Of a stretch of 64,000 nucleotides of DNA, positions 16,559 to 27,930 are shown in pieces (within the stretch, counting starts at the first letter, position 1; every line of letters begins with the position of its first letter). This DNA is from Sphingobium sp. D43FB (GTDB lineage: Bacteria > Pseudomonadota > Alphaproteobacteria > Sphingomonadales > Sphingomonadaceae), in assembly GCF_002312805.1 (NCBI RefSeq), contig NZ_NMUA01000014.1, positions 1-64,000 of the forward strand, in the 5' to 3' direction. A program made the translations under genes and the position numbers. The notes under the pieces were generated by a model that was not told the origin of the DNA, did not search any database, and saw only the letters and a program-made list of their open reading frames with translations.

Positions 16559-17485
16559 ATGCGTCACGTCCTATTCGCGACATCTGCCATGGCGTGGAGC
16601 GCGCTGTTGCTGCTGGCGCTCGCGCCGCCGGTCTCGGCGCAAACGGTGGAAGGCCGGGTCGATCGGCTGGAAAAGGAAATGCGCGCGGTGCAGCGCAAGG
16701 TGTTTCCCGCCGGAACGCCGATCGAAGCGCAGATCACCCGGCCGACGACGCCGACGATAGCGCCGGGATCGCCGTCTTCCTCGCCGATTTCCGACCTGAC
16801 CGCGCGGGTGGGCGCGCTGGAATCGCAGCTGTCGTCGATCACGGGGCAGGTCGAGGAAAACAGCTTCAAGCTCAAGCAGTTGGAAGAAGCGTTCAACCGC
16901 TACAAGGCGGATACCGACGCGCGCTTGGCTCCGGCCGAAGCGCCAGTCGCGGTTCGGCCGACCGTGTCTGCGCCGGTGGCGGCTGATCCCGCACCCGTCG
17001 CGGCAAAGCCCGCTGCGCCCAAACCGGCGGCTGCTGCGCCCGCGAGCGAAGAGCGCAAGACGGCGGTCGCGGCGATCGAGCGGCCCGATACGGGCGACGC
17101 GGCGCAGGACGCCTATACTTATGGTTTCCGCCTTTGGGACGCCAAATTCTATCCCGAAGCGCAGGGGCAGTTGAAGGCGACGGTGGACAAATATGGCACC
17201 GCTTCGGTCGCCAGCCGCGCCGCCAATCTGCTCGGCCGCGCCTATCTGGACGATGGTAAGCCCGCACTCGCCTCGGTCGCTTTCTATGAAAATTATCAGA
17301 AGCGCCCGCGTGGCGATCGCGCGCCCGACAGCCTGGCTTATCTGGGTGAGGCACTGATCCAGCTGAAAAAACCGGCCGATGCCTGCAAAGTCTATGCGGA
17401 ATTGGAGCAGGTCTATGGCGAAAGCCTGTCGTCGAGCCTGCGCGGCATGATGGCGCAGGGCCGCACCAGGGCGAAGTGCAGCTGA
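16559..17485 (+). CDS. cpoB: Cell division coordinator CpoB (YbgF)
   Basis: The 308-residue protein has a signal peptide (about 1-27, cut after VSA), a coiled-coil trimerisation segment (about 28-115, VEGRVDRLEKEMRAVQRK and LEEAFNRYKADTDARL), an Ala/Pro linker, and C-terminal TPR repeats (about 180-300) starting DAYTYGFRLWDAKFYPEA. CpoB works in the periplasm with TolA and PBP1B to couple outer membrane constriction to septal wall synthesis. The tol-pal genes that usually precede it are not in this position here. It overlaps tilS by 10 bases. Confidence 0.9.
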   Translation: MRHVLFATSAMAWSALLLLALAPPVSAQTVEGRVDRLEKEMRAVQRKVFPAGTPIEAQITRPTTPTIAPGSPSSSPISDLTARVGALESQLSSITGQVEENSFKLKQLEEAFNRYKADTDARLAPAEAPVAVRPTVSAPVAADPAPVAAKPAAPKPAAAAPASEERKTAVAAIERPDTGDAAQDAYTYGFRLWDAKFYPEAQGQLKATVDKYGTASVASRAANLLGRAYLDDGKPALASVAFYENYQKRPRGDRAPDSLAYLGEALIQLKKPADACKVYAELEQVYGESLSSSLRGMMAQGRTRAKCS

Positions 17486-18411
17486 ACGAGGCTGGGCTGA
17501 TCGCCGCGACGCAGGCGATCGTCGGAGAGACGCAAGGGGTGCGTTTCGGTGTCGCCGTGTCGGGCGGGCCGGACAGCATGGCGTTATTGGCGCTGGCCGC
17601 GCGCGCCTTTGCAGGCCAGGTCGCGGCGGTGACGATGGACCATGGGCTGCGCGCGGCTTCGGCGGAAGAAGCGGCGATGGTCGCGGGCTGGTGCGCGACG
17701 CAGGCTATTCCCCACGCCATCCTAAAACCCGATGCGCCGGTCAGCGGCAATGTCCAGGGCTGGGCACGGGCGCAGCGCTATGCCGCGATCGAGACGTGGC
17801 GGGCGGCGCAGGGGATCGACTGGATCATGACCGCGCATCATGCCGACGATCAGTTGGAAACGATGCTGATGCGGCTGAACCGGGGATCGGGCGTGGCCGG
17901 GCTGGCCGGCGTGCGGGCGCGGTCAGAGCGGGTGATCCGGCCGCTGCTGGGCGTGCGTAAGGGTGAACTGCTGGCCTTTGCGCGGGCCGAGGCGCTGCCG
18001 CATGTCGATGATCCGTCCAACAGCGATGCGCGGTTCGACCGGGCGGCTTTGCGGTCGGCTTTGGCGGGGGTGGACTGGCTGGACGTGCAGGCTGCGGGGC
18101 GCAGTGCGGCGGCGCTCGCAGAGGCGGAGGCAGCGCTCGATTGGAGCGTCGCTGACCTGGCGGCGCGGCATGTGCGCGCGCAGGGTGATGGCTGGACGCT
18201 CGATCGCACCGACCTGCCGCGCGAATATCTGCGGCGGTTATTGTTGCTGATGCTGGAGCGGGCGGGAGCCGCTGCGGTGCCGCGCGGCGATACGATCGAT
18301 CGGGCGATCGGCGCGGCGCAGGCGGGGGGGCGCGCGAGTTTGGGCGACTGGCTGTTGAGCGGGGGGGCTGTCTGGACCTTGCATCCCGCCCCGCCCCGCC
18401 GCGCATTTTAG
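17476..18411 (+). CDS. tilS: tRNA(Ile)-lysidine synthetase
   Basis: The N-terminal PP-loop ATPase has SGGPDS at residues 29-34, followed by TMDHGLRAAS and TAHHADDQLETMLMRLNRGS, the marks of TilS. The enzyme turns C34 of tRNA-Ile(CAU) into lysidine so that it reads AUA. At 311 residues it is of the shorter type lacking most of the C-terminal domain. The start codon is GTG at 17476, inside the end of cpoB, so translation is coupled. Confidence 0.92.
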   Translation: MQLNEAGLIAATQAIVGETQGVRFGVAVSGGPDSMALLALAARAFAGQVAAVTMDHGLRAASAEEAAMVAGWCATQAIPHAILKPDAPVSGNVQGWARAQRYAAIETWRAAQGIDWIMTAHHADDQLETMLMRLNRGSGVAGLAGVRARSERVIRPLLGVRKGELLAFARAEALPHVDDPSNSDARFDRAALRSALAGVDWLDVQAAGRSAAALAEAEAALDWSVADLAARHVRAQGDGWTLDRTDLPREYLRRLLLLMLERAGAAAVPRGDTIDRAIGAAQAGGRASLGDWLLSGGAVWTLHPAPPRRAF

Positions 18412-18460
18412 CCTATCGGACGGCGACCTATCTGATCCGCATTTGACCGGGTCGGGCGCG

Positions 18461-18488
18461 CTTGCGCTTTTGCGGACGCGCCCTATCT
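18461..18488 (+). promoter_or_regulatory. Sigma-32 heat-shock promoter of ftsH
   Basis: CTTG (18461-18464), a 17-base spacer, and CCTATCT (18482-18488) match exactly the alphaproteobacterial sigma-32 consensus CTTG-N17-CYTATNT. It lies 23 bases before the ftsH ATG, as expected for a heat-inducible FtsH protease gene. Confidence 0.8.
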
Positions 18489-18510
18489 TGGCGGGTGAAA
18501 GAGAGTGCAG

Positions 18511-20457
18511 ATGAACGACGAGAAAGACCCGCAGACCAATCCCTGGATCAAGAGCGCCATGATATGGGCCGGGGTGATCGTCGCCCTGCTGCTGTTCGTG
18601 TCGATGTTCGAACGGCCGACTGGGGCCGGTGGCAGCGAGATCGCCTATTCGGAATTCCGCGCCAAGGTGCAGGAAGGCCAGGTCAAGGACGTCGCCATCG
18701 CGCCGGACAAGATCACCGGAACCCTGGCAAATGGCGATCGCTTTGCGACGCTGCCGGTAGCCGATCCGGCGCTGACCGGCTTGCTCGACCAAAATGGTGT
18801 CAAATATTCAGGCCAGGCCGAAGCGCAGCCGAGCTTCTGGATGATCCTCGTCTATCAATCCTTGCCGTTCCTGCTGATCCTGGGCATTGCTTTCTTCGTG
18901 CTGCGCCAGATGCAGAAGGGCGGCGGCGCGGGCGGCGCGATGGGCTTTGGCAAGTCCAAGGCCAAGCTGCTGACCGAGAAGCATGGCAAGGTCACCTTTC
19001 AGGACGTCGCGGGCATCGATGAAGCGCGCGAGGAACTGGAGGAAATCGTCGAGTTCCTCAAAGACCCGACCAAGTTTGCACGTCTCGGCGGCAAAATCCC
19101 CAAGGGCGCGTTGCTGGTCGGTTCGCCCGGCACCGGCAAGACGCTGCTGGCGCGCGCGATCGCGGGCGAGGCTGGCGTACCTTTCTTCACCATCTCCGGC
19201 TCGGACTTTGTCGAAATGTTCGTCGGCGTCGGCGCAAGCCGCGTGCGCGACATGTTCGAACAGGCCAAGAAAAATGCGCCGTGCATCGTCTTCATCGATG
19301 AAATCGACGCGGTCGGTCGCCATCGTGGCGCGGGCTTGGGCAATGGCAATGACGAGCGCGAGCAGACGTTGAACCAGTTGCTGGTCGAGATGGACGGTTT
19401 TGAGGCCAATGAAGGCATCATCATCGTCGCGGCGACCAACCGTCCCGACGTGCTGGACCCTGCGCTGCTGCGGCCGGGTCGTTTCGACCGTCAGGTCGTG
19501 GTGCCCCGTCCCGATATCGAAGGTCGCGAGAAGATTTTGGCCGTCCACATGAAGAAGGTGCCGCTGGCGCCCGACGTCGAACCGCGCACCATCGCGCGGG
19601 GCACGCCCGGCTTCTCCGGCGCGGACCTTGCCAACCTGGTCAACGAAGCGGCGCTGATGGCGGCGCGGCGGGGCAAGCGGCTGGTCGCCATGTCCGAGTT
19701 CGAATCGGCCAAGGACAAGGTGATGATGGGGGCGGAGCGCCGCTCCATGGTCATGACCGATGATGAGAAGAAGATGACCGCCTATCATGAGGCGGGCCAT
19801 GCGATCATCGCCGTGCATGAACCGGCGTCGGACCCGATCCACAAGGCAACGATCATCCCGCGCGGCCGTGCGCTGGGCATGGTGATGCGCCTGCCCGAAC
19901 GCGACAGCTACAGCTATCATCGCGACAAGATGCACGCGAATATGGCCGTCGCCATGGGTGGCCGCGTCGCCGAGGAAATCATCTTCGGCTATGACAAGGT
20001 GTCTAGCGGCGCGTCGGGCGACATCCAATATGCCACCAAACTGGCGCGCGACATGGTCACCCAATGGGGCATGTCCGACAAGCTGGGGCCGCTGCAATAT
20101 GAAGAGCAGCAGGGCGAGACGTTCCTTGGCTATTCGCAGAGCGCCCGCGTCCATATGTCGGACGAGACCGCCAAGCTGATCGACGCGGAAATCCGTGGTC
20201 TGGTGGAGCAGGGCTATGCCCGTGCGCAGGAATTGCTGACCGGCCATGAGGACCAACTGCACCTGCTGGCCAATGCGCTGCTGGAATATGAGACGCTGAG
20301 CGGCGACGAGATCAAGGCGCTGCTCGACAAGGGTGAGATCACCCGCGACGACGGCACGACGATCAAGCCTTCGGTCATCCCGGCGGCCGGATCGTCCATC
20401 CCCAAGACGCGCAAGCGCAAGGGACCGTTCGGCGATCCATCTCCTGCCGGGGCGTAA
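18511..20457 (+). CDS. ftsH: ATP-dependent zinc metalloprotease FtsH
   Basis: The 648-residue protein has two membrane helices (about residues 15-35 and 107-131) around a periplasmic loop, an AAA domain with Walker A GSPGTGKT (Lys at about 210), [13 protein letters not shown], second region of homology [18 protein letters not shown], and a zinc protease domain with HEAGH at 426-430. FtsH degrades membrane proteins and regulators such as sigma-32 and LpxC. The ATG at 18511 follows GAGAG; an in-frame GTG at 18505 is less likely. A sigma-32 promoter precedes it and a terminator follows. Confidence 0.97.
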   Translation: MNDEKDPQTNPWIKSAMIWAGVIVALLLFVSMFERPTGAGGSEIAYSEFRAKVQEGQVKDVAIAPDKITGTLANGDRFATLPVADPALTGLLDQNGVKYSGQAEAQPSFWMILVYQSLPFLLILGIAFFVLRQMQKGGGAGGAMGFGKSKAKLLTEKHGKVTFQDVAGIDEAREELEEIVEFLKDPTKFARLGGKIPKGALLVGSPGTGKTLLARAIAGEAGVPFFTISGSDFVEMFVGVGASRVRDMFEQAKKNAPCIVFIDEIDAVGRHRGAGLGNGNDEREQTLNQLLVEMDGFEANEGIIIVAATNRPDVLDPALLRPGRFDRQVVVPRPDIEGREKILAVHMKKVPLAPDVEPRTIARGTPGFSGADLANLVNEAALMAARRGKRLVAMSEFESAKDKVMMGAERRSMVMTDDEKKMTAYHEAGHAIIAVHEPASDPIHKATIIPRGRALGMVMRLPERDSYSYHRDKMHANMAVAMGGRVAEEIIFGYDKVSSGASGDIQYATKLARDMVTQWGMSDKLGPLQYEEQQGETFLGYSQSARVHMSDETAKLIDAEIRGLVEQGYARAQELLTGHEDQLHLLANALLEYETLSGDEIKALLDKGEITRDDGTTIKPSVIPAAGSSIPKTRKRKGPFGDPSPAGA

Positions 20458-20473
20458 GCGGTGAAGGTTTGAA

Positions 20474-20507
20474 AAGGAGGGCGCTGCCGCAAGGTGGTGC
20501 CCTTTTT
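20474..20507 (+). terminator. Rho-independent terminator of ftsH
   Basis: GGGCGCTGCC (20479-20488), loop GCAA and GGTGGTGCCC (20493-20502) form a ten-pair stem, including some G-U pairs, followed by TTTTT. It lies 17 bases after the ftsH stop. Confidence 0.85.
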
Positions 20508-20531
20508 CGTGGCGATCGGGGGAGGGGCATC

Positions 20532-20873
20532 ATGGAAGCGTTCGATGACATCCATGCGCGGTTGCGCGCCGTCATGCTGGACAATGCGCCGGGGCAGGTG
20601 GTGAGCAAGGATGAAGCGGGCGATCTGATCCTGCGCACTGCTACCGTCGATCCCAAGACCGGGCAGCCGGGCTGGTTCGGGACGGTGACGATCAAGAAAA
20701 GCTATGTCGCCTATCATGTGATGCCGCTTTATACCGATGCGGCGTTGTCGGAGAGTGTGTCGCCTGCGTTGGCGAAGCGGCGGCAGGGGAAGACTTGCTT
20801 TAACTTCAAGGCGGTGGATGAAGTGTTGTTTGCTGAGCTGGCGGAGCTGACTCGGCGGGCTGCGGGTTTGTAG
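20532..20873 (+). CDS. Conserved small protein, DUF1801-like
   Basis: The 113-residue protein is cytoplasmic, without signal or membrane helix. Its second half, from TIKKSYVAYHVMPLY through FNFKAVDEVLFAELAELT, resembles the DUF1801/YdhG-like fold of small proteins, but the match is from memory of the pattern and no function follows from it. The ATG at 20532 has a strong GGAGGGG site and lies just beyond the ftsH terminator, so it has its own promoter or relies on read-through. Confidence 0.75.
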   Translation: MEAFDDIHARLRAVMLDNAPGQVVSKDEAGDLILRTATVDPKTGQPGWFGTVTIKKSYVAYHVMPLYTDAALSESVSPALAKRRQGKTCFNFKAVDEVLFAELAELTRRAAGL

Positions 20874-20981
20874 CGGTGTTTTGCTCGATTTCCTCGAACC
20901 GCTCCGTCAAGAGTACGCCCTGCCACCTTCCCTACCAAGGGAGTTGGCACAAAGATGACCAGATGACGACGTCGCCTTAAT

Positions 20982-21058
20982 TGTCACCCCGGACTTGATC
21001 CGGGATCCCGCTTTTTGCGCGAAGAAAAGCGGGATGCCGGGTCAAGCCCGGCATGACG
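20982..21058. repeat. Palindromic repeat pair of the CCCCGGACTTGATCCGGG type
   Basis: CACCCCGGACTTGATCCGGG (20986-21005) is followed by a CCCGCTTTTTGCGCG segment and the facing unit GCCGGGTCAAGCCCGGCATG ending at 21055. It is the same family as 11524-11620. The rest of the gap 20874-21146 is of mixed composition and contains no gene I can support. Confidence 0.8.
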
Positions 21059-21146
21059 AAGGAGGAATGGCAATGGACGAGCATTTGTTGCCGTCTAGCG
21101 TGAAGCTATATTTTCCTGATTCTGGGCATTTATTTTCTGCTGACCG

Positions 21147-21503
21147 TTAGGGTTGGGGCGGTTCTGCAACGAATCCGACTTTCTTAAAACCAGCCCGCTG
21201 AGCAGTGTAAATCGTATGCCCAATACATCTGTAAGGGATTTCCATACCGCCAACGATGGAAAGAACACGACCTTTTTCAACGAGTGGTTTCAGCGCTGCA
21301 AGTAGTGCGTCGTCCTGCTCAGGCATCAAGAAAGATTGATCACCAACGTTTACGCGGCAGACGTTGGAGGCCTCAAAAGTGATGGCCAGTTGAAGCACAT
21401 CTTTTGATCTGCCTCCGGTAGTGGCGCGCAGGACCGCTGCCATTGGCAGAAGCGTAGCTACGCAAAGAACTATAGAAATGGTTGCTTTGCGGAGGTTCAT
21501 CAT
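21147..21503 (-). CDS. Orphan ExbD/TolR-like periplasmic domain protein
   Basis: The 118-residue protein has one N-terminal hydrophobic segment (about residues 8-26), then a globular part ending in IPYRCIGHTIYTAQRAGFKKVGFVAEPP. This ending matches the C-terminal periplasmic domain of ExbD/TolR proteins, which end with an AQ.AG..K.GF..EP pattern. The usual N-terminal membrane helix with its essential aspartate is not evident, and no ExbB/TolQ partner is nearby, so it is unlikely to be a working motor subunit. The gene and its surroundings are clearly lower in G+C than their neighbours. Confidence 0.7.
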   Translation of the reverse strand: MMNLRKATISIVLCVATLLPMAAVLRATTGGRSKDVLQLAITFEASNVCRVNVGDQSFLMPEQDDALLAALKPLVEKGRVLSIVGGMEIPYRCIGHTIYTAQRAGFKKVGFVAEPPQP

Positions 21504-21531
21504 GCCCTTTTAACGTTACCCATAGGAGTAA

Positions 21532-23217
<1,686 letters not shown>

Positions 23218-23225
23218 TAACATGG

Positions 23226-23331
23226 AAAAGCCCCTCCCCTTTAGGGGAGGGGTTGGGGTGGGGGATCGCCTCACGGCGCAGCGTTTGTGGCACGCCCCCA
23301 CCCCCGACCCCTCCCCTAAAGGGGAGGGGAG
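23226..23331. repeat. Inverted pair of CCCCTCCCCT-type palindromes
   Basis: AAAAGCCCCTCCCCTTTAGG with GGGGTTGGGGTGGGGG (23226-23264) faces CCCCCACCCCCGACCCCTCC plus its hairpin (23295-23329). The layout is the same as at 5691-5796. It fills the gap between guaB and the methyltransferase gene and ends ten bases before the ATG. Confidence 0.85.
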
Positions 23332-23340
23332 AGTTTCGTC

Positions 23341-24519
23341 ATGACCCCCTCTGCTCGTATCCAGGCTGCGATCGATTTGCTCGACGCCATCATTGCGTCC
23401 GCGCGCGATGGGGGGCCGGCGGCGGATACGTTGATCGCGCGCTATTTCAAGGAGCGGCGCTATGCCGGGTCGCGGGATCGGCGGGCGGTGCGCGATCATG
23501 TCTATGACGCGATCCGCCGCGCGGGCGAGCGGCCGGATACGGGCCGCGAGGCGATGATCGGGCTGGCAGCTGAGCAGCCGGAGCTGGCCGCTTTGTTCGA
23601 CGGATCGCCCCACGCGCCACTGCCGATCGAGCCAGGCGAGGTCGGTGCTGCGGCGGGCAGCGTGCCGGGCTGGCTGGTGCCGCTGATCGCTACGCCGGTC
23701 GAGCAGGACGCGTTGCTGGGCCGCGCGCCGGTGGATCTGCGGGTCAATCGGTTGAAGGCTGCGCCGGAGGCGGTCGCGCCCCTATTCCCTGACGCCGCGC
23801 CGATCGCGGCGCTGCCCGATGCATTGCGCCTACCCGAAGGCTATCCGGTCGAAAAGGATGCGGCCTGGAAGGACGGCCTGGTTGAAGTTCAGGATGCTGG
23901 CAGCCAGGCGATCGCGCTGGCGTGCGGCGCGCAGCCCGGCATGACCGTGGTGGACATGTGCGCCGGGGCCGGGGGCAAGACGTTGGCGTTGGCTGCGGCG
24001 ATGGCGGGGCAGGGGACGTTGATCGCCGCCGACACGATCCGCTCGCGGCTGGCAAGGCTGGGACCACGCGCCCAGCGGGCCGGGGCGACCTTCATCGAGA
24101 CATTGTTGCTGGACCAGAGCCATGAGGCGCGCGGCCTTGCCAGCTTGAACGGGCAGGCCGATGTCGTGCTGGTCGATGCGCCCTGTTCGGGCACGGGCAC
24201 CTGGCGGCGCAATCCCGAAGCGCGCTGGCGGCTGACGGCGGCGCGGCTCGATCGGCTGGTCGCGGAACAGGCCCGCATCCTCGATTTCGCCGCGCCCTTG
24301 CTGGCACCGGGCGGGGCGCTGGTCTATGCCACCTGCGCATTGACCGATCGTGAGGGGAAAGCCCAGGTGGATTCCTTCCTGCGCCGACATGCCGGGTGGA
24401 CGCCCGAAGCGATAGACTTGCCGCTGGGACGGGCGCATGGCGCGGGCTGGTTGCTGACGCCGGGGCATGACGGCACCGACGGCTTTTTCTTCGCCCGGCT
24501 GCGGCGGACGGCCGCGTAA
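23341..24519 (+). CDS. RsmB-type (NOL1/NOP2/Sun) RNA m5C methyltransferase
   Basis: The 392-residue protein has an N-terminal NusB-like region (about 1-90), the SAM motif [17 protein letters not shown], the conserved [15 protein letters not shown] (Cys about 282) and YATCAL with the catalytic cysteine at about 332. These fit the 16S rRNA C967 methyltransferase RsmB group; the NusB-like part is shorter than in E. coli RsmB, so another rRNA or tRNA cytosine is possible as target. GGGGAGAG before the ATG comes from the adjoining repeat. Confidence 0.88.
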   Translation: MTPSARIQAAIDLLDAIIASARDGGPAADTLIARYFKERRYAGSRDRRAVRDHVYDAIRRAGERPDTGREAMIGLAAEQPELAALFDGSPHAPLPIEPGEVGAAAGSVPGWLVPLIATPVEQDALLGRAPVDLRVNRLKAAPEAVAPLFPDAAPIAALPDALRLPEGYPVEKDAAWKDGLVEVQDAGSQAIALACGAQPGMTVVDMCAGAGGKTLALAAAMAGQGTLIAADTIRSRLARLGPRAQRAGATFIETLLLDQSHEARGLASLNGQADVVLVDAPCSGTGTWRRNPEARWRLTAARLDRLVAEQARILDFAAPLLAPGGALVYATCALTDREGKAQVDSFLRRHAGWTPEAIDLPLGRAHGAGWLLTPGHDGTDGFFFARLRRTAA

Positions 24520-24608
24520 AACAGCCCATGGACAAGCGCCCGCAAAATCGCGAGACTTGGCCAAAATCTGTGCCTGAATCAGCGCCTGAAACATGGCTGG
24601 AGATACTC

Positions 24609-25127
24609 ATGCGTTTTACCCCCGCCTCGATCGCCCTCGCGCTCGTCCTGACCACCGTGTCGAGCATGGGCCTGAGCCAGCGGCCTGACAGCCAGATCAG
24701 CCCGGCGTCGGTCGAATGGCAGAAAGCGGGCGAGGCCGCGCGTCAGGCAGGCAATTTGCAGGGCGCGACCGATGCGTTGGAAAGCGCGCTGGCGATCGAC
24801 CCGCGCAACCGCGCCGCCTATGTCGAACTCGCCGCCGTCGCGCGGGCGCAGGGTTTGCAGGGCAAGGCGATCCGTCTGTATCGCGAAGCGCTGCTGCTCG
24901 ATCCTACCGATGTCGTCGCGCTGGCGGGGCAGGGAGAGGCGATGGTCGAAAAGGGCGCTGTGGCGCGGGCCAAGGAAGTGCTGACGCAGGCGCAGGGGCT
25001 GTGCAAGACCGCGTGCGCGCCGGTCGACAAGCTCGCCGCCGCGATCCAGAAGGGACCGCCCGCCGTTGCGATGACGAGCAAGGATGTGGTGCCCGCGCCC
25101 AAGGTTGCGCCGACCGAGCAGCCGTAA
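24609..25127 (+). CDS. Exported TPR repeat protein
   Basis: The 172-residue protein has a signal peptide ([19 protein letters not shown]), then two to three tetratricopeptide repeats (about 35-135: [40 protein letters not shown]) and a Pro/Ala-rich tail. It should act as a periplasmic scaffold; no partner is suggested by the context. The ATG at 24609 is preferred over the in-frame start at 24528 because it puts the signal peptide first. Confidence 0.8.
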   Translation: MRFTPASIALALVLTTVSSMGLSQRPDSQISPASVEWQKAGEAARQAGNLQGATDALESALAIDPRNRAAYVELAAVARAQGLQGKAIRLYREALLLDPTDVVALAGQGEAMVEKGAVARAKEVLTQAQGLCKTACAPVDKLAAAIQKGPPAVAMTSKDVVPAPKVAPTEQP

Positions 25128-25134
25128 GGGGACT

Positions 25135-25204
25135 CCCGTTCGTTTCGAGCGAAGTCGAGAAACGGCACGCACAGGTTTCTCGACTTCGCTCGAAACGAAC
25201 GGGG
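25135..25204. repeat. Inverted repeat CGTTCGTTTCGAGCGAAGTCG
   Basis: CCCGTTCGTTTCGAGCGAAG continues to GAGAAAC and is mirrored after a short spacer by GTTTCTCGACTTCGCTCGAA to CGGGG, giving a near-perfect palindrome of about 70 bases between the convergent TPR and hemW genes. Related units occur at 1268-1374. It may act as a bidirectional terminator. Confidence 0.85.
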
Positions 25205-25221
25205 GCGGCATGGCCCGGTTC

Positions 25222-26382
25222 TTAAATCGTCACCACTTGCGGCAGGATCGCGTCGAGCAGGAGCAGGCCTGCAGGAGTGACTTGCAGGTGAGTGCCGTGG
25301 TGGCGGAGAAGGTCGATCTCCGTCAGTTGGGCGATGGCGCGGTCATCCACCAGCCGCGATAGGGCAACGCCCGATTGCTCGGCGATGCGGGCTAGGTCGA
25401 CGCCTTCATGTAGGCGCAGGCCCATGAGCAGCGCTTCGCGGGCGCGGTCTTCGCTGGCCAGCGCATCTTCGCTCTGGCTGCCATGGCCGTTGCGGGCGAC
25501 CGCGCCGATCCAGTTTTCGGGCTTGCGGTGACGTTGCGTCGCCATGCCGCCGCGCCGACCATGCGCGCCGGGGCCGATGCCGATATAATCGCCATAGCGC
25601 CAATAGACGAGATTGTGGCGGCTCTGCTGCCCGGCGCGGGCGTGGTTGCTGATCTCATAGGCGGGGGTGCCCGCCGCTGCCGTCATCGCCTGCGTCAGTT
25701 CATAGAGCGTCGCGCCATGATCGGGATCGGCGGGGGTCAGCTTGCCCTGCGCGACGAGCGTGGCGAAGCGGGTGCCCGGCTCGATGGTGAGTTGATAAAG
25801 CGACAGATGCCCGGTGCCGAACGCCAGCGCGCGGGCCACTTCGGCCTGCCAATCGGCCTCGCTCTGGCCGGGGCGGGCGTAGATGAGGTCGAAACTGACC
25901 CGATCGAACACCGATTGCGCGGTGGCGAGCGCGGCCAGCCCTTCGGCGACGTCATGCGCGCGGCCCAGGAAATGCAGTGCCTCATCCTCCAGCGCCTGCA
26001 GGCCGAGCGAGACGCGGTTGATCCCGGCGGAGGCCAGATCGGCAAAGCGCGCGGCCTCTACCGAATTGGGGTTGGCCTCCAGCGTGATCTCGATATCGGG
26101 GGTGAAGCCCCAATGGTCCTGCGCGGCGGCGATCAGCGTTTCGACCAAGGCGGGCGGCATCAGCGACGGCGTGCCGCCGCCGAAGAAGATCGACGAGAGC
26201 GGACGGCCGCCGGTCAACGACGCCTCATAGGCCATGTCGGTGAGCAACGCGCTGCGCCAGGCGTCGATATCCACGCCATCGCGCACATGGCTGTTAAAGT
26301 CGCAATAGGGGCATTTCGACACGCAGAAGGGCCAATGGATATAGAGCGCTTGCGGGGCGGGGACGGAAGTAATGGAGGACAT
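25222..26382 (-). CDS. hemW: HemW, radical SAM heme chaperone
   Basis: The 386-residue protein has the radical SAM motif C20-x3-C24-x2-C27 in FCVSKCPYCDF, then SIFFGGGTPSLM and EANPNSVE, all typical of the HemN-like HemW family. HemW lacks coproporphyrinogen oxidase activity in the cases studied and inserts heme into target proteins. The start ATG at 26382 is chosen from the family start; the frame open to 26469 crosses the divergent lipoprotein promoter. Its link with rdgB and rph on the same strand is a conserved alphaproteobacterial neighbourhood, here interrupted by one opposite gene. Confidence 0.92.
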   Translation of the reverse strand: MSSITSVPAPQALYIHWPFCVSKCPYCDFNSHVRDGVDIDAWRSALLTDMAYEASLTGGRPLSSIFFGGGTPSLMPPALVETLIAAAQDHWGFTPDIEITLEANPNSVEAARFADLASAGINRVSLGLQALEDEALHFLGRAHDVAEGLAALATAQSVFDRVSFDLIYARPGQSEADWQAEVARALAFGTGHLSLYQLTIEPGTRFATLVAQGKLTPADPDHGATLYELTQAMTAAAGTPAYEISNHARAGQQSRHNLVYWRYGDYIGIGPGAHGRRGGMATQRHRKPENWIGAVARNGHGSQSEDALASEDRAREALLMGLRLHEGVDLARIAEQSGVALSRLVDDRAIAQLTEIDLLRHHGTHLQVTPAGLLLLDAILPQVVTI

Positions 26383-26504
26383 TGGGATGGCGTCGTAGAG
26401 CCTTTTGGCGGGCGGGGCTACAGTCAGGGCGCCGACATGCGCAGGGATATTTTTAGCGGGACGGCGCATTGAACGGGATCAGTACCGCTCAAGGAGACGA
26501 CAGG

Positions 26505-27266
26505 ATGCGCTACCCCAAGTTGGCATGGAGGGCATCCGTGTGTGCGCTGATCGGTTTGGCGGCCTGCGGGGCACCCAAGCAACCCGATGTTACAGAAAGC
26601 CGCAATGATGCCGCAGCGCCTATGGTTGCGCGTGCGGAAGAGGCGCCGCAAACTCCTGCGCCTGTCAACATAGCCACGGCGGCCGCCGCGCCGCAGCCCT
26701 TGTCCTGCGCGGCGGACATCGGAGCTACGGCAGCCGCCGAGCGCGTGAAGCTGTGCCGCAACGTGTCGCCCGCGACGCATCCGCCGTGCAATGCCGCCAA
26801 TAGCTGCGCGCTGATCGAGGATGAGATTGCGCGCAGTTGCGCCCTGTTCGACGGGAAGGGCGACCCGATGCCGGGATGCGACCCCGCGCCCAAGAGCATG
26901 GCGGCGGCGATCGCGGTCGTGCAGCGCTATTATGCCGCGATCAATGCCAGGGATTATGGCACCGCCTGGGCGCAATGGGGGGATGATGGCCCGCCGAACC
27001 AGACCTTGCAGGCTTTTCAGGCGGGCTTTGCCAATACCCGGTCGACGCGCGTGACGATCGGCAAGGTGGAGCCGGGTGACGCGGGCGCTGGGTCGATCTA
27101 TCAGACGGTGCCGGTTACGGTGGATTCACAGTTGCAGAACGGCACTGTCCAGCGTTTCGCAGGCGATTATGTCGTGCGGCGGGTCAATGATGTGGAGGGA
27201 GCATCGCCCAGCCAATTGCGCTGGCACATCGGTCAGGCGACGCTGAAAGCCGTACCCGCGCCGTAA
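26505..27266 (+). CDS. Putative lipoprotein
   Basis: The 253-residue product has a signal peptide with lipobox LAAC (Cys about residue 21), a linker rich in Ala/Pro/Gln, a cysteine-rich middle (about 70-125, six or so cysteines likely forming disulfides), and a C-terminal domain from about residue 130 (AAAIAVVQRYYAAINARDYG) that looks like a NTF2/SnoaL-type alpha-beta fold. Such lipoproteins of sphingomonads are of unknown role. AAGGAG stands 9 bases before the ATG. It sits on the opposite strand between hemW and rdgB. Confidence 0.78.
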   Translation: MRYPKLAWRASVCALIGLAACGAPKQPDVTESRNDAAAPMVARAEEAPQTPAPVNIATAAAAPQPLSCAADIGATAAAERVKLCRNVSPATHPPCNAANSCALIEDEIARSCALFDGKGDPMPGCDPAPKSMAAAIAVVQRYYAAINARDYGTAWAQWGDDGPPNQTLQAFQAGFANTRSTRVTIGKVEPGDAGAGSIYQTVPVTVDSQLQNGTVQRFAGDYVVRRVNDVEGASPSQLRWHIGQATLKAVPAP

Positions 27267-27278
27267 CGCGGACGCGGA

Positions 27279-27908
27279 TCAGAATGTCGCCGCGACCAGT
27301 TGCTTGAAGGCATCGGCGCGGTGGCTCATGGCGTGTTTGGCGTCGGGGTCCATTTCGCCGAAGCTGATGTCATGGCCGAGCGGCACGAACATCGCGTCAT
27401 AGCCAAAACCCTTGTCCCCACGCGGTGGCCAGACGAGCGTGCCGTCGACCCGACCCTCGAATGCCTGGATATGTCCGTCGGGCCAGGCGAGGGCGAGGGC
27501 GCAGATGAAATGGGCGTCATGGCCTGCATCCGGCCCCTTGGCTTCGATTCCGTCCCACACCTTCTGCATGGCGAGCGCGAAGTCCTTGGACTCGCCCGCC
27601 CAGCGTGCAGAGAAGAGGCCGGGGTCGCCGCCCAGAGCCTCGACGCACAGGCCGCTATCGTCGGCAAGCGCGGGCAGGCCGGAAAGGTCGGCGGCCTGCA
27701 TCGCCTTGAGTTCGGCATTGGCGATGAAGGTGGTGCCGGTTTCCTCCGGTTCGGGCAGGTCGAGCGACGCGGCCGAGATCGGTTCGATCCCAAAGGGGCC
27801 AAGCAAAGCGGCGATTTCGCGCACCTTGCCCGCATTATGGCTGGCGATCACCAGCTTGCCGGGGGCGAGCTTGCGGATCGCCTGTTCCTGTCCGAATTGG
27901 TCGGTCAT
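27279..27908 (-). CDS. rdgB: dITP/XTP pyrophosphatase
   Basis: The 209-residue protein has the Ham1/RdgB signature SHNAGK (residues 23-28), [32 protein letters not shown] with catalytic acids, and GFGYDAMF near the end. It removes non-canonical purine nucleotides (dITP, XTP, dHAPTP) to protect DNA. It lies downstream of rph on the minus strand, with a repeat of about 110 bases between them. Confidence 0.95.
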   Translation of the reverse strand: MTDQFGQEQAIRKLAPGKLVIASHNAGKVREIAALLGPFGIEPISAASLDLPEPEETGTTFIANAELKAMQAADLSGLPALADDSGLCVEALGGDPGLFSARWAGESKDFALAMQKVWDGIEAKGPDAGHDAHFICALALAWPDGHIQAFEGRVDGTLVWPPRGDKGFGYDAMFVPLGHDISFGEMDPDAKHAMSHRADAFKQLVAATF

Positions 27909-27930
27909 GATGTTACCCTAAAACATTGTC

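Noticed and set aside
21072..21149. Short ATG frame of about 25 codons before the ExbD-like gene
   Set aside because: A ribosome-like GGAGGAATGG is nearby, but the peptide has no features and the region is repeat-flanked; too little support.
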